DNA from: Spongospora subterranea f. sp. subterranea
Taxonomy: Eukaryota > Endomyxa: Phytomyxea > Phytomyxea > Plasmodiophorida
Reading direction: 5' to 3'
NCBI GenBank assembly: GCA_049724395.1
Contig: JAUGWO010000048.1
Location: forward strand, 117,686 to 181,685
Length of the DNA stretch: 64,000 nucleotides
In this document: positions 1 through 10,417 of the stretch, piece after piece
Layout: the number at the start of each line of letters is the position of its first letter
How positions within the stretch are numbered: position 1 is the stretch's first letter
Program-made: the position numbers and the translations under genes
Notes under the pieces: generated by a model
Told to the model about the DNA's origin: nothing
What the model saw: only the letters and a program-made list of their open reading frames with translations
Databases searched by the model: none

Positions 1-131
1 CCTCGGTCCATTTGGGATACTCTGTGGGATTCGCGCCAATAGGACATTCAACGGCTGACTCGAACAAATACTGAAAAATACCAGGTCCGGCATCATGAAG
101 AACCTTTTGCCTCAACTGCGGCGACAAAGAT
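1..131 (-). CDS. Possible exon of a gene running off the left edge
   Basis: The minus strand is open from position 131 to the window edge, just downstream of a possible splice acceptor (TTCAG at 136-132). The translation is mixed polar/hydrophobic and I do not recognise it. The part of the gene that would identify it lies outside the window. It could be a chance open frame. Confidence 0.2.
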
Positions 132-664
132 CTGAACATTCACAGAGCATATTAGCTGGAAAGAAACACAAGAATCAACACATTGAAGCGCTTCAATGCG
201 GTGACAATAACGATGGTGGACGAATATAGGGCAAAGGAAAGCAGCTTAAACTATAAAACACCAGCACGACATTGCAACAAAAATTCAAACAAGGAACAGC
301 TAGAGCGCATGGAAAAAGGAGAAAGCGCAACGTAGGGAACTCAAAATACCAATTTATATATATCAGGGGCAACCCCAGAACCACTTACAGTTCATGAAAA
401 TTCTTTAGAACTCTCTGACGAGAAGCAGTGTACTCGAATGACCTATGGGAGAGACTGATTGAAAAACTATTGAGAGCATCAACGAAGTGTGGAACTCACG
501 TTGTTATTATCCAGCTCAAGTCCCTAATTCTGACATACAAACGAATCAGATCGAGCGGTCAAATTACTCGATGACCCAAATCCGAAAACAACCCGAGCAC
601 TGAATTCACAAAGCGAGATTCCTCACGTGAGAATAACCAGAAAGATGTAACAAAATGGCACGGA

Positions 665-1044
665 TTACGGTAAACAAAACGAGTTAAATGGAATCAGAAA
701 ACGCATTCTGCAAATCGATAGTAAAATTTCGGAAATGAGATACATCAAAAAGTTTGAGATGAACAGCCGGAATAATGATTAAACTTACAGCTGTAGCTCC
801 AGAGGTTCTGGGTGTGAGAGCTCGCTCAGAAACTGCCTGAATGGAATAACGACAGATGATGAATATGACGAAAACCATGGTCCAAACCAGATGAAACGTA
901 CGTTTGGTCCATTAACATGGGGGATTGCGGAACCTGGGATCCAACCTTGTCTGGATGTCCGCTGACCGGAACCCCGATGATTGCAGTGGAAATCAACGCA
1001 CAGAGAACAAGCGACAATCCATTTAGTCCATCAATAAACACCAT
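665..1044 (-). CDS. Small putative secreted protein, 77 aa, three exons
   Basis: Exons (minus strand) 1044-902, 836-789 and 707-665 give a 77-residue protein with phase-matched GT...AG introns. The donors GTACGT and GTAAGT are strong and the acceptors end TTCAG and TTGCAG. Residues 1-29 look like a signal peptide: a short N-terminus, then a hydrophobic run (LSLVLCALISTAIIGVPV) and a small-residue cleavage site (VSG). The mature part is short, Pro/Leu/Glu-rich and cysteine-poor. No family recognised. An alternative reading keeps the frame open past the first donor (to 826), which would give a different tail. Secretion is inferred from the N-terminus only. Confidence 0.4.
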
Positions 1045-1271
1045 TGAGTTTCTTATCTCAAAATACAGGTTAGTTTCGCGAATTACAAAAGCAAGTGAAT
1101 TGAAAATGGACGAATGGTCTAGTGGTTGATTGGTCAGTTGGTTTTTCAAAAAGTCCGAAAGATTGATGTTACGGGTCAATTGATAAAGTCCGTGACCGTC
1201 CAGACCGTAACGTCGTGACGCACAAGTTTAGGGCATCCACAGCGCGGCCGCGGAACGTCCTCTAACCGATA

Positions 1272-2330
1272 TTGGGGGATGCGTCGTCGCTACTCATGAA
1301 CATCCATAAATTGTTCTTTCAGACTTTATACGATGACACAGAGCTTGTGGATGCAGTGGTCATGGATTCATCAGCCGATGACGATGTGGCGAGTCAGACC
1401 ATATTTCATCACGAACCTCTGAACGATGATCGCGTAGTTCCTCGTCGGTTCAGGATGCGAAGGGCTCTGTTTTTTGAAACTTGTAACAGGAGTTCCAGGA
1501 ATCGATCCGTTTTTTAAACAGAGTGCCGACGTTCTTGCCAAACCTGGACGTCAACGTTGCAAGGGCAACGACAGCATTAGAACATTTCGCATATGTTCAA
1601 ATCGGGGGAAGCACAGCTACTCTCTGTGTTGATCGTTTTGTCGATGTACGTTTGGTTTCAACCGTAAGTATCTAATCATAAACTGCAACAGACTGTGGTG
1701 CAGACGTTGGGTCCAGCCATCGCCAACCGCAAGTAATTTGAAGCCCCTGCTTCGGATAAATGCTGCTCGTGGTTTTCCCGGCTGAGTTGGTTCTCTGGAA
1801 GTACAAGGTCAGTAGTGGTGTGCTGCTCGTGAACAAGGATTGAGCATTTGACAGTGACACAAAGGCACAACGATCGCCCTTGAAGCAGCAGTAGACGGAA
1901 TGGTTTTGGCATGTTAATGTCGGTGCGCAAGGCTCATCAAATAATATTAATCGTTCTTCAGAGGTCCCATTTGGTACGTCTGAAATACAATGTCACAGGG
2001 CGTTTCGGAAATTAATAACTTGTTGATGTAGCTTCATGAAACATCATTAATGATCAATTCCCACCAGGCGGCATATACTGTGAACAAACGCCAATACACC
2101 ATGCGTTATTGGCTAATTGTTGATGGGGTTGGTAAGAGGTCTCGACTTCAAAATGCTGTTTTCTCAATGTTTGCAGATCCTCACTGGCCTGTGTTTGTCT
2201 AAGAAGCCATAAGAAAAGGATGTCGAACAAGGCTTTTGCGTGCTCCAGCTTAGTTTCGCTATTATCAAAAATCCATCGCGTAAATGGTCGGCGTCTAAAG
2301 TTTACAGTTAAGTGGTTGTGATAACATTAT
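1272..2330 (+). mobile_element. Decayed PIF/Harbinger transposase (Plant_tran/HARBI1 type)
   Basis: Pieces of one transposase occur in the right order but in different frames. Near 1430-1470 is the FRMRRALF block (family FRRRFRM..LF). Around 1580-1650 is a match to the 'AYVQIGGST..L' block (family YG..DEYVRIGEST..E). Around 1880-1960 is a broken 'ALEAVA...WH...G..GSNNDINVL' equivalent. Near 2075-2140 is AAYTVNKRQYTMRYWL (family VNG..Y.MGYYLADGIYP). At 2215-2280 is KDVEQGFCVLQLSFAII (family KDVERAFGVLQ.RFAII). Stops and frameshifts separate every block, so no active enzyme can be made. No terminal inverted repeats were identified. Confidence 0.75.
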
Positions 2331-2610
2331 GTCCTGCTTGTTGAGAAACAAAAAGAGGAATCTTGGAACGACGTCATAACAATTATTCCGCCAAATAGAA
2401 TGTGGATCCAGTATACCAGTACATTGTGAGAGCATGATTCCAAGTGTGCATTTCGGCATTTCCCTAAGACCAATTCACTTCCCTAAACCCAATTAAATTC
2501 CTTAAACCCATTCACTTGGTATATCTCGAGTTGAATGTTTTTTTTTGAGGAAGAGTAACACCGAGCACACGCAACCATCGAAACTTGCACCAGACCCGAG
2601 CACGCGAACA

Positions 2611-2865
2611 ATGCAGGCGGTTTGGGAAATGCTGAATCGCTGTAGATCCGGGCTGAAATGCCCTAAATGCGAAATCGCCGGCAAGCTGCAACCCCAGAAG
2701 GACGGTGACGACGTCATCCTGAGGTGCACATCAGTGCAGGGTGACTTGCACTGCCGCAAGCAAGTCGGCGAACGACAATCGTTGCTGCTCGTTCTATCAA
2801 CGGACAGCACCCACACTAAAAGCGATCGAAGCGATACTTTCGGCTCGACACGCGACGAACGATGA
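2611..2865 (+). CDS. Short ORF with a zinc-ribbon-like cysteine pattern
   Basis: An 84-codon frame opening with ATG at 2611 contains CPKC, then two further cysteines spaced like the second half of a zinc ribbon (RCTSVQGDLHC). Such ribbons are common at the N-terminus of IS1595/ISXO2-like eukaryotic transposases. The downstream frame (2741-2929) looks like its shifted continuation (DNRCCSFYQRT...). It lies between two transposon remnants, so I infer a transposon fragment; no catalytic region is visible. Confidence 0.3.
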   Translation: MQAVWEMLNRCRSGLKCPKCEIAGKLQPQKDGDDVILRCTSVQGDLHCRKQVGERQSLLLVLSTDSTHTKSDRSDTFGSTRDER

Positions 2866-3209
2866 CGAACTATCGCAGACCCCATCACTCAAAACACGGC
2901 AGGTTTCCTATGCCAGTTCCGGGACCTGACCTATCCGACACCGAGCCTGTACGAACCTGGACGAACATGGACTGTTGACGCACGTGTTCCCACCTAAATA
3001 ACGGGCTCATGCCTCTACTTATTTAATAACTCGACTACTTAGGAGTAATAAATTTTACTTCTGTGACACCGATCAATTCGATACGTGCTCCGTTTCACCG
3101 ATCAGTTCGGTTCATCTCGCTGATCAGTTCGGCCTAACCTCACTGATCATTTCAGTGCAGTAGTAGCATCCCTACCACAGATAGCATCACTATCACCTCT
3201 CTATCATTC

Positions 3210-3465
3210 ACATACCGGTCAAGGACGACGACACAAAGCCAAAGGTTATCCCATTGGCGACAACTCCGACGAAGGACTCGAATACATCCAGGCATCAGCG
3301 GCGCAAGTCATTCTCGAATCTAACTGACACTTGCCTGTTTATCAACGACAATGGTGCTGATAAATAGGCAAGTGTCATTGTGACTCTTTCTTCTCTACAG
3401 TCAAAAGGTAGTAACTTGTATGGTTCTGACAATGACATCTGCAATAGGCGGTAAGCCTGATCGTA
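3210..3465 (+). mobile_element. Internally deleted Copia fragment, plus strand
   Basis: The plus-strand frame repeats the linker upstream of Copia RT (PVKDDDTKPKVIPLAT...) and jumps, at SFSNLT, directly to the last residues of the ORF (DTCLFINDNGADK, stop at about 3364). About 680 bp present in the neighbouring minus-strand copy are missing. The 3' end forms one arm of the inverted repeat that joins it to that copy. This is a recombination product of the same element family. Confidence 0.7.
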
Positions 3466-3640
3466 CCAACGTCCTTAACAAGCGGCGACGCCACGATCAG
3501 GCTTACCGCCTATTGCAGATGTCATTGTCAGAACCATACAAGCTACTAACTCTTGACTGTAGAGCAGAAAGAGTCACAATGACACTTACCTATTTATCAG
3601 CGCCATTGCCGTTGATAAATAGGCAAGTGTCATTGTGACT
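3330..3640. repeat. Large inverted repeat joining two Copia copies tail to tail
   Basis: Arms of about 135 bp (about 3330-3465 and 3496-3635) are near-perfect reverse complements around a spacer of about 30 bp. Each arm carries the end of the Copia ORF (LFIN.NGADK stop) and the adjacent non-coding end of the element. The block could extrude as a cruciform. Confidence 0.8.
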
Positions 3641-4640
3641 CTTTCTAAAATTCATGTTGATTAGGAGTTTTAATAAGTGATTGTACCAAGCTAAGCCGGC
3701 CTGTTTCAGACCGTAGATCGCCTTATGGAGCCGACACACGACGTTATCCCCCTCTCTTTCGTCTTCGAATCCAGCGGGTTGTGTGATGTAAAGTTCTGCT
3801 TCAAGTTCTGCGTTGAGGTAGGCAGTATCAATGTCCAGCTGCCGGACCTGCCACCCTTGCGCCCTGAGGCCAATTAGCGTCCTGATAATAGCAGCATTTG
3901 CGACCGGTGAAAACGTCTCGTCATAGTCAACACCAATGCGTTGCGAGAACCCTTTGGCGACTAAGCGTGCCTTATGTCTCTCGATGGTCCCGTCACTGTT
4001 CGTCTTGATCTTATATACCCATTTCGATTTGATCGCCTTTCGACCTGGTGGGAGCTTGCATAAGGACCACGTGCCATTTGTGGTCAAGGATTCGACCTCT
4101 CCCCTCATAGCTTGCTGCCATTTGCGACTGTCGTGTCGATGAATCGCCTCGTGATAGTTCGCTGGTTCAGTAACTGCGAGCGCCCTGTGTGTCGATCTTT
4201 GATGTGCATCCTCTTGCTCGTGAGATAGTCTTGCAGGTCGTGCTGTTATCCTAGCTGAGGTTCTCTTCAGTCGAGCGGACTCAGTTAGATCCGAGAATGA
4301 CTTGCGCCGCTGATGCCTGGATGTATTCGAGTCCTTCGTCGGAGTTGTCGCTAATGGGATAACCTTTGGCTTTGTGTCGTCGTCCTTGACCGGTTGCGGT
4401 GTTGTCGTTGGTATAGCTGGAGAAGTTTGTGGTGATTCCTGTTCGTCTTCTTCGTTGAGGGTCGAGTGGAGTGTCATGCTCTTTCGCGGGAGTAGATGTT
4501 CATCGAACGAGACGTCCCTACCAATGAATAGACGATGTGTGTGCTCCTCGTGTAATTGATATCCCTTTTGATCAGTTGCATATCCTAAAAATAAGCATGT
4601 TGTCGCCTTAGGGTCAAGCTTCCTTCTTAAATGGTGGGGA
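3590..4640 (-). mobile_element. Ty1/Copia retrotransposon fragment: end of integrase region and N-terminal reverse transcriptase
   Basis: On the minus strand from 4640 the frame reads through a Copia integrase C-terminal block (ATTCLFLGYATDQKGYQL, then a Ser/Thr/Pro/Lys-rich linker) into an RVT_2 reverse transcriptase. Hallmarks are WSLCKLPPGRKAIKSKWVYK, RHKARLVAKGFSQRIGVDY, ETFSPV, QLDIDTAYLNAEL and AIYGLKQAG. The ORF stops at 3590 in mid RT, shortly after SHNDTCLFING, before the YVDD active-site region and RNase H. Gag, protease and most of integrase are absent. The fragment is flanked on both sides by plus-strand copies of parts of itself (3210-3465 and 4650-4765). Confidence 0.85.
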
Positions 4641-4649
4641 ACGTGTGCG

Positions 4650-4765
4650 AAAAAGGGGTATCAATTACAGGAGGAGCACACACATCGTCTATTCATTAGT
4701 AGGGACGTCTCGTTCGATGAACATCTACTCCCGCGAAAGAGCACGACACTCCACTCGACAATCCT
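4650..4765 (+). mobile_element. Inverted partial copy of the Copia linker
   Basis: This segment is nearly the reverse complement of 4458-4565. In plus orientation it reads EEHTHRLFISRDVSFDEHLL, as in the minus copy (EEHTHRLFIGRDVSFDEHLL). It breaks off into unrelated sequence near 4765. Confidence 0.7.
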
Positions 4766-5560
4766 GGAAACTCTCGCTTTCGAAAGTTGTGATCTCCAGG
4801 ATTGGCGCTCGGCCAAGAAAACTCAACTCCATGGGACGGGGGCAGACGCCCAGCCTGTTTAACCCTCGGCGTATTGGGCCCAATGGCCCAGGCCGCATGT
4901 CCATGACGAACGTTCTCACGTACATGTTGTACGAACAAAGGGTTCCAGTGCGCATTGACGCTGCCAGCCCCTGGGCAGCGTCTCCAGACACCTTCGTCGT
5001 CGCTGGCCGGGCGGGCGCTGCTGTTGTTTGCGGGACCGTCGGGGGTGCAGATCCGAGGCAGGTTGATGCGGGTGGTGATTGCACCATCGACGAGTATGTC
5101 TTGGCTGGCACCGGTTCCTTCAGTCGTGTCTGCTCTACGATAACGGCCAGGCCGTCTTCCAATATGCCATGATTGCATCAAGTGATGTCGAGAATGTCTT
5201 CGTCTGTTGTTGACGATCGTCGCGCTGACGCTCCAGTGATGTCAAACGGTCCACGACGACGACCAAATCGGAAGCTAAGTTTGACAGGTACTCGTGATTG
5301 TAGTCAGTATATTCCTGATTGCTTGGACCATGTCCACCAGCTTCGCAGGATCGGACAGCGTCTCGTCGCCATCTGAGGCGGCGTCGTCACCCGCGCTGAG
5401 GTTTGGGTCAGCCGCCGGAGCCTGGACAGGAACCTGGGTCACGGTCAATGACCGCCGCGCGCCAAGATCGCATGCGAGCACTGCAGCACCAGACCGGAAA
5501 CCACCTCCTTTACCATCCAAAAAAAACCGTCCCCCCTGTATGATGGCTGAAGTCCATCAT
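4766..5560 (-). other. GC-rich coding-like stretch, possible retroelement gag remnant
   Basis: Minus-strand frames here are long for random sequence (5520-5275 and 5162-4725). In a shifted frame there is a coiled segment near 5310-5200 (EYLSNLASDLVVVVDRLTSL). The translations are Ala/Pro/Thr-rich. Lying just 5' of Copia pol pieces on the same strand, it could be Copia gag, but no zinc knuckle was seen. Function not established. Confidence 0.25.
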
Positions 5561-6134
5561 TCTCGGGTCCTAAGAGAGAGCCGCTTGAGAACCGTGAGTT
5601 GGACGCTGGAATCAACCACTGGAATCACAAAATCGGTACGTTTTTATGTTCTTTTATTTACCATCCAGAGCAATTAATGACTATCTCCTTCCCAAAAGCT
5701 GGAATTGATAAAAATGATCAGATTCCTATTGCACAACAATTCATTTAGCGCCAATGAAACCCTTTCGTGACCGGTGACACAGTACGTAGCACACAATGTA
5801 TTACTATATAACCGAGCTGTATGTTTAAGCGAAACTATCCCGGCACCTGTGGGCGCCGGTCCCTACATAGAGAGTTTTTACCGTCACGAATGGTGGTAGT
5901 CCCTTAGCAAAACAACTATTTCGACGCTAATAAATTACTAGCAGCGTTGCATTGGCGCTATAGAGTAAGCAAGGAGACTGGCAAATGCGAATTGAGGTGA
6001 GTTAAAATGCTCTGCTCAAAGACTGGCCAAGAGCACTCAAGAGATAGGAAATCTGAAATCCACTCAGCAATGCCGGATTGCCGGTAACGCAAAATGTCCG
6101 TGGCGGATTTGACGGGTCACATTTGCCTGTAACG
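5561..6134. other. Intergenic, no gene seen
   Basis: AT-rich sequence with only short frames. It holds the upstream region of the C1orf131-like gene that begins at 6135. No repeat or RNA gene recognised. Confidence 0.4.
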
Positions 6135-6761
6135 ATGGCGACCCGACCCTCTGTTGAAATCGTCGATGGGACGTGTGAGCGCCGGCGCCCAAAGCATACA
6201 ACTGGTCATCGGCCCATTTCGTCCACCGATAGAAAGAATTTCATGGTGGAGTTTGTTGAAGTGAATTGGTTTTGCGGTTTCGTGGTCCTGAATATCGACA
6301 ATTAGTCATCGCGAATTGATCGAATTCGCGTGGAACCGGAGCTGGCCGAGTCGCTGCCAGATCAGGATGCCGAGACCAAGAAGTCGTTCAAATTAGACGC
6401 GGCGTTGATTGAACTGTTGGGAGCGTCTGGGCTTGACAAGAAAGCGAAGAAAGCGTACGATGCCAAACGGATTTGTTCATTGGGTGGGAAAGCGCCAAAA
6501 AACATCAAGACGCCGATCCCGATTCTGAAGGGGATTCGAGCCAAGAACAAGATGCGGGAGAAGAGGCAGGAGGCCCTGGATATCGCCGCTGGGAACACTG
6601 TAAAAAGACAGAAGAACCCCATCGAAAGGACGGGGGATTCCGGCCTCAAAATTGGCCTGGGGAAATTTTCGGCTGGGAAACTTTCGCTTTCCGGGAAAGA
6701 TATATCCTTCGTTGAGAATTCCGGGTCCAAATTTAAACTCTCCGCTATGTTCAGGAGATAA
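6135..6761 (+). CDS. C1orf131-like (DUF4602) small-subunit processome protein, 193 aa
   Basis: Two exons, 6135-6260 and 6306-6761, are joined in phase 0 across a 45-nt intron (GTGAAT...ATTAG). The second exon opens without an ATG, which is why the first exon is needed. The product is Lys/Arg-rich. It contains the family's LG.K.PK..K core (ICSLGGKAPKNIKTPIPILK), then a basic helix (IRAKNKMREKRQEAL) and a C-terminal G(R/K)F..G.L.LS..DI block (LGKFSAGKLSLSGKDISFV). In animals and fungi this family is a nucleolar SSU-processome component, so a role in 18S rRNA maturation is inferred. Family match moderate; exon 1 is less certain than exon 2. Confidence 0.7.
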
Positions 6762-6925
6762 ACTCAGCAATCTATTTTATTTACAATATTTCGCCATCCT
6801 TAAGAGCCCGTTGTGTTCTCTGGATAATATGGGGTTTGCAGTCTTCCTTCGAGATTATCCGGTTCTCGAATGTGCAGTTGAAACCGTTTTCTTGCCAGAC
6901 ACTCAGGGTTTCACAGCATTTAGAA

Positions 6926-7168
6926 ATGATTGCGCCATCGTCGGCTGGCACCATATCCATCGTCCACAGTATCGTCCCCATATTTTCGCTCGTGCTCTGT
7001 TTGGCAACATCGATGGCGATGGGCGACAGGCGCGAGTTATTGCAAATTCCCGAGCAGACCCCGATCCCCATTGACCATACCGATGTGCTGATTTCGGCGG
7101 CGGTCATCGCTGCGGTTGTCCTGATATTGTCGATCATGATCCTGCGAGCGTTCATCAAGAACCTATAA
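6926..7168 (+). CDS. Small single-pass membrane protein, 80 aa
   Basis: The frame starts at ATG 6926 and ends at 7168. Residues about 14-31 form a hydrophobic stretch (IVPIFSLVLCLATSM) that may be a signal peptide or first helix. A short hydrophilic loop with acidic and proline residues follows, then a strong helix (VLISAAVIAAVVLILSIMIL) and a short basic tail (RAFIKNL). A shorter version would begin at 7013, giving a 51-aa single-helix protein. No family recognised. The opposite strand is also open over much of this span, so the strand call rests on the membrane-like C-terminus and G/C-rich third positions. Confidence 0.4.
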   Translation: MIAPSSAGTISIVHSIVPIFSLVLCLATSMAMGDRRELLQIPEQTPIPIDHTDVLISAAVIAAVVLILSIMILRAFIKNL

Positions 7169-7169
7169 A

Positions 7170-7290
7170 TTAGCTATTTCCCAGAAAATAAATCCAGAAA
7201 CTTCAAGCTTTTCATAGTTTGGACATATAGTCGTTTTGAAAAAACTGAAGACTGTCCGAGTTTGGCAATCTCGCCGACATTTCGCGCTTG
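7170..7290. repeat. Left arm of an inverted repeat flanking the CRAL-TRIO gene
   Basis: About 110 bp here is the reverse complement (roughly 85-90% by eye) of 9112-9240. Shared blocks include GATTGCCAAACTCGGACAG and TTTCTGGATT.ATTTTCTGGG. The arms enclose about 1.8 kb containing the CRAL-TRIO gene. Confidence 0.7.
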
Positions 7291-8044
7291 GTTCTTTTAT
7301 TTGCCAACGCCCTTTGCACGGCAACAAATTACTGATGATCCGGAACAAATATGGAATGGCTTTTCAAACCTTTGTTCGACGAGTAAATATGATATTTTGA
7401 CTATTTGCATGCGGCGAGATCGAACAATGGCAAAAGATATTGAAAACAAAAACACAATCGAGATGGGATGATCGTACCTCCCTGCCAATCTGAACCAGAG
7501 AGACCGAAGATCACGATGATTTCAAGTCGCCCAAACCAGGAATGTGTATTTACTGGTCAGCAATTAAATCAAAGTCATTAATCTGTTGCTGTTCCTGATC
7601 ATTATTGTTGTCCCAATGTGATTGCGGTAGCTGTTCACTTCCAGACTCCTGTCGAATCGGAATATGGATCACACTTGGCCAACGATCATCTGGATTTCAT
7701 CAGCTGCGGTCTCATCAAATTCTGTTCGATCAAACCCGTTGAACACCTGACTTCCATGGCCAGCGCCTTTTGTCAGGGACCTGGCTGCATAGTATCGGTC
7801 CAAACTCAAACAGCGACAGGCGAACCTGATCCAGATTGGGGGTAAAACCATTGACACCCCTTAAAACCGGATAAAAAAACAGCCACAAATTCTGTTCTGG
7901 AACAAACAAACTCTCTGAATTCCCCGACCGATAGAACTACACACGACAGTTATTATGGACTATATGACCGGTTGATGAGAACCTGATCAGATCCGGCAGA
8001 TTCTGATTTTGAGTTGTGGATTCCTTTTGACGGGGACCGATCAC
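7291..8044. other. Intergenic, no convincing gene
   Basis: Only short, unsupported frames on both strands (for example 7618-7845). This is the upstream region of the CRAL-TRIO gene. Confidence 0.35.
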
Positions 8045-9034
8045 ATGGCCGAGATCAGTGTTCATCCCGAGGGCGGCCACGTACCGCCAGAGGTCCTGTC
8101 GCTGGACGATCTGATGGAGAAGGCGCGGGTCGAGCTCAACGAAACCGGGGAGGCGCGACGCCAGGGCCTCGACTTCCTACGCCAGGAAATCGCCAACGAC
8201 GGCCACCTTTTCGAATTCCCCGAGATCAACGACGACCGATTCCTTTTGGCGTTCCTTCGAGTTAGCAAATTTCGTCATGATCGCGCCCTAAAACGCCTTA
8301 AAAAGTTCGCCGAATTCCGCCGCGATCACGCTGATTGGTTTACCGGCACAATAGATACCGTCCGCCCGTTCATCGAAACAGGAATGACCGGAATTTTGCC
8401 ATTTCGAACAGCAGAAGGTGTGTTGAGTTGGACGTTTCCTTTTCTCGATCAACTGTTGAGGGGTGAATGATGATCGGTTCCCTAAGGCGTGACGGTGTCG
8501 ACATTGTTCCCGGGAAGGCAGGATCGTGTGCGGTTCTCGTTCCTGGACCAGATGCGCGCGTCGGTCTTCGTCACGTTGAGGATCCTGACCAGTGTCGAGA
8601 CGCAGATCTGCGGCCTGGCATTGGTCGAGGATCTGACCGGGATGAAGCTGTTGGACACCCCGCCCATGTCCGAATGCAAACAGAGCTTCGCTTGGATGCA
8701 AGAATGCCTTCCGCTGCGGTTCAAAGGTACATGAAATCCACTGATTCGCTATCGCTATCTCAGAACAACAATAGGATTCCACGTTGTGAACGCCCCGTGG
8801 TATTTGAACGCGCTCTGGGCGGTCGTCAGACCATTCATGTCGAAGAAGATGCAATCTCGATTCGCGGTGCATAAGGGCGATCTATCCACATTACACGCCG
8901 TAATTCCGGCCCGAATCCTGTCGTCGGAATTCGGTGGAGATTTGGGCCCGTTCGATGCGACCGTGTATTTGCGAGATTTGGCCGCCGCATCCCCTGAACC
9001 AAAAGAACCATCTAAACGAGCAGAAGGCGACTAG
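8045..9034 (+). CDS. CRAL-TRIO (Sec14-like) lipid-binding protein, 290 aa
   Basis: Exons 8045-8417, 8487-8726 and 8775-9034 join in phase 1 at both introns (68 and 48 nt). The N-terminal part (about residues 45-100) is a CRAL-TRIO-N helical domain with DDRFLLAFLRVSKFRHDRAL, the usual 'D...LLRFLRA.KF....A' motif. The lipid-binding domain follows: GLALVEDLTGMKLLD (family GIVVI.DL.G), and after the last intron FHVVNAPWYLNALWAVVRPFMSKKM (family I.NAPW.F...W..VKPFLS.K), then the closing strand and SSEFGG. Soluble, no signal peptide. Family members move hydrophobic ligands such as phosphoinositides or tocopherol between membranes; the ligand cannot be read here. Flanked by a divergent inverted repeat. 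Confidence 0.85.
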
Positions 9035-9111
9035 TCAGATCACTGGAATAAAATCAGAGACCGGAACTACCCTCTTGAGATCGGTATCGGGACAACGCTT
9101 TCACTGTTGTT

Positions 9112-9240
9112 TTTCTACATCAAGCGCGAAAAGTCGGCGCGATTGCCAAACTCGGACAGTTTTCAGTTCCTTCAACACGACTATATGCCTAAAATTATGA
9201 AAATCTTGAGGTTTCTGGATTCATTTTCTGGGAAATGGGT
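9112..9240. repeat. Right arm of the inverted repeat flanking the CRAL-TRIO gene
   Basis: Reverse complement of 7170-7290. It begins 78 bp after the CRAL-TRIO stop codon. Confidence 0.7.
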
Positions 9241-9700
9241 AAATGACTGGCTTTGGCTGCCGAGTGTGTGAGCTTTGTTTTCAACAGAACGACGTGGATC
9301 AACGCTGATCGCGCACGCGACCTAGTGGGTCGAACATGTTATGTTCGAACCACTCGATCATTATTTGACAGACACAGAACTGTATTCCGATTCACAAACG
9401 AGATAATATAAATTGGAGAGGATGAGCTTGGGTGCAGGGTGTAAAGCGACCGAGATCCGAACACCTCTCATCTCGACGGTTATCAGCGATGAGGCTCTCG
9501 ATTAGGTCTCGGCTATTGTATGGCACGAGGTAATCGAATAGCCAGCCGGGTCTGGTCTTACTTCTGTTGGCATTGACTAGTGTCAGCTCAAAGGAATAAA
9601 AGGTCTTCCGTCGTTTCCTATAAACACTTTTCCACCAGATTGATACGACACATTGTAATGGGAGGTCCAGTATTGCAAAGTATTGATTGATCTGCTCAGC
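9241..9700. other. Intergenic, no gene seen
   Basis: No frame longer than 60 codons with coding character and no repeat recognised. Confidence 0.35.
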
Positions 9701-10093
9701 GAAGCATCGGTTCAGTGCCCAAAACCGCCCCCAACCCGATGACCTTCAACATGTCGCAGCTCGTCATTACGAAGAAGGTATTCGCATGTGGAGTCGTGAC
9801 CAATCGACAAGTAACCCGTTTGCCAAAGGAGATTGCAATACAGGGCAAGGATTCCCGAACGGATCCCGCCAACTGGACAGCGATCTGTACGAGCAGTGAT
9901 TGTGAACACGCAACGTCTCGAGACGATCCTTGACCGTCCTGGAACTGTGCCAACGTCACTTGCAACGAACGGCCGCGATTATCACCAAATAACACAGGGA
10001 CGTCCTCCCCAGCACCATAAAATCTTGGAACAACTGATCAATGGCTTGAGCATCGACAATTTTTCCCAGACGTTAGATCTGACAACGTTCTAA
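9701..10093 (+). other. Overlapping short frames, possible unassigned gene
   Basis: Three plus-strand frames and one minus frame (9995-9696) overlap here. A final plus exon ending at 10093 (about 9930-10093, ...SIDNFSQTLDLTTF) looks weakly coding, but I could not build a splice model that keeps phase. No family recognised. Confidence 0.2.
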
Positions 10094-10417
10094 ATTCGAT
10101 TGATTTTTCGATCCGGGATCATTCGTGTCGGCTGTTCAGATCATGTCCCTCATTAAACGACGGTCGTGTCCCCAGTTTCAAAAACACGAACTGTAGGTCG
10201 ATCTGACCCAGTTATGTGGCTCTCTCTCTTTCCAATCTAATTCCATAGCCCACATAGCCTTGTGACATTGGTCGCTGATTCCTATGCACTTCAAGGTCGG
10301 AACTGATCAATCGATTTCTGGTCTTCGATTGCCACGAACCCACAAGGTCAGGCACGCGACACGTTTGAGGATTGCAGCAATCTGAGCGGGATAGGATCGC
10401 ATTCGCAATCGAACTCG

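Noticed and set aside
8288-8872. 194-codon minus-strand ORF across the CRAL-TRIO gene
   Set aside because: Antisense shadow of the CRAL-TRIO exons; the sense strand gives a full family alignment with proper splice sites.
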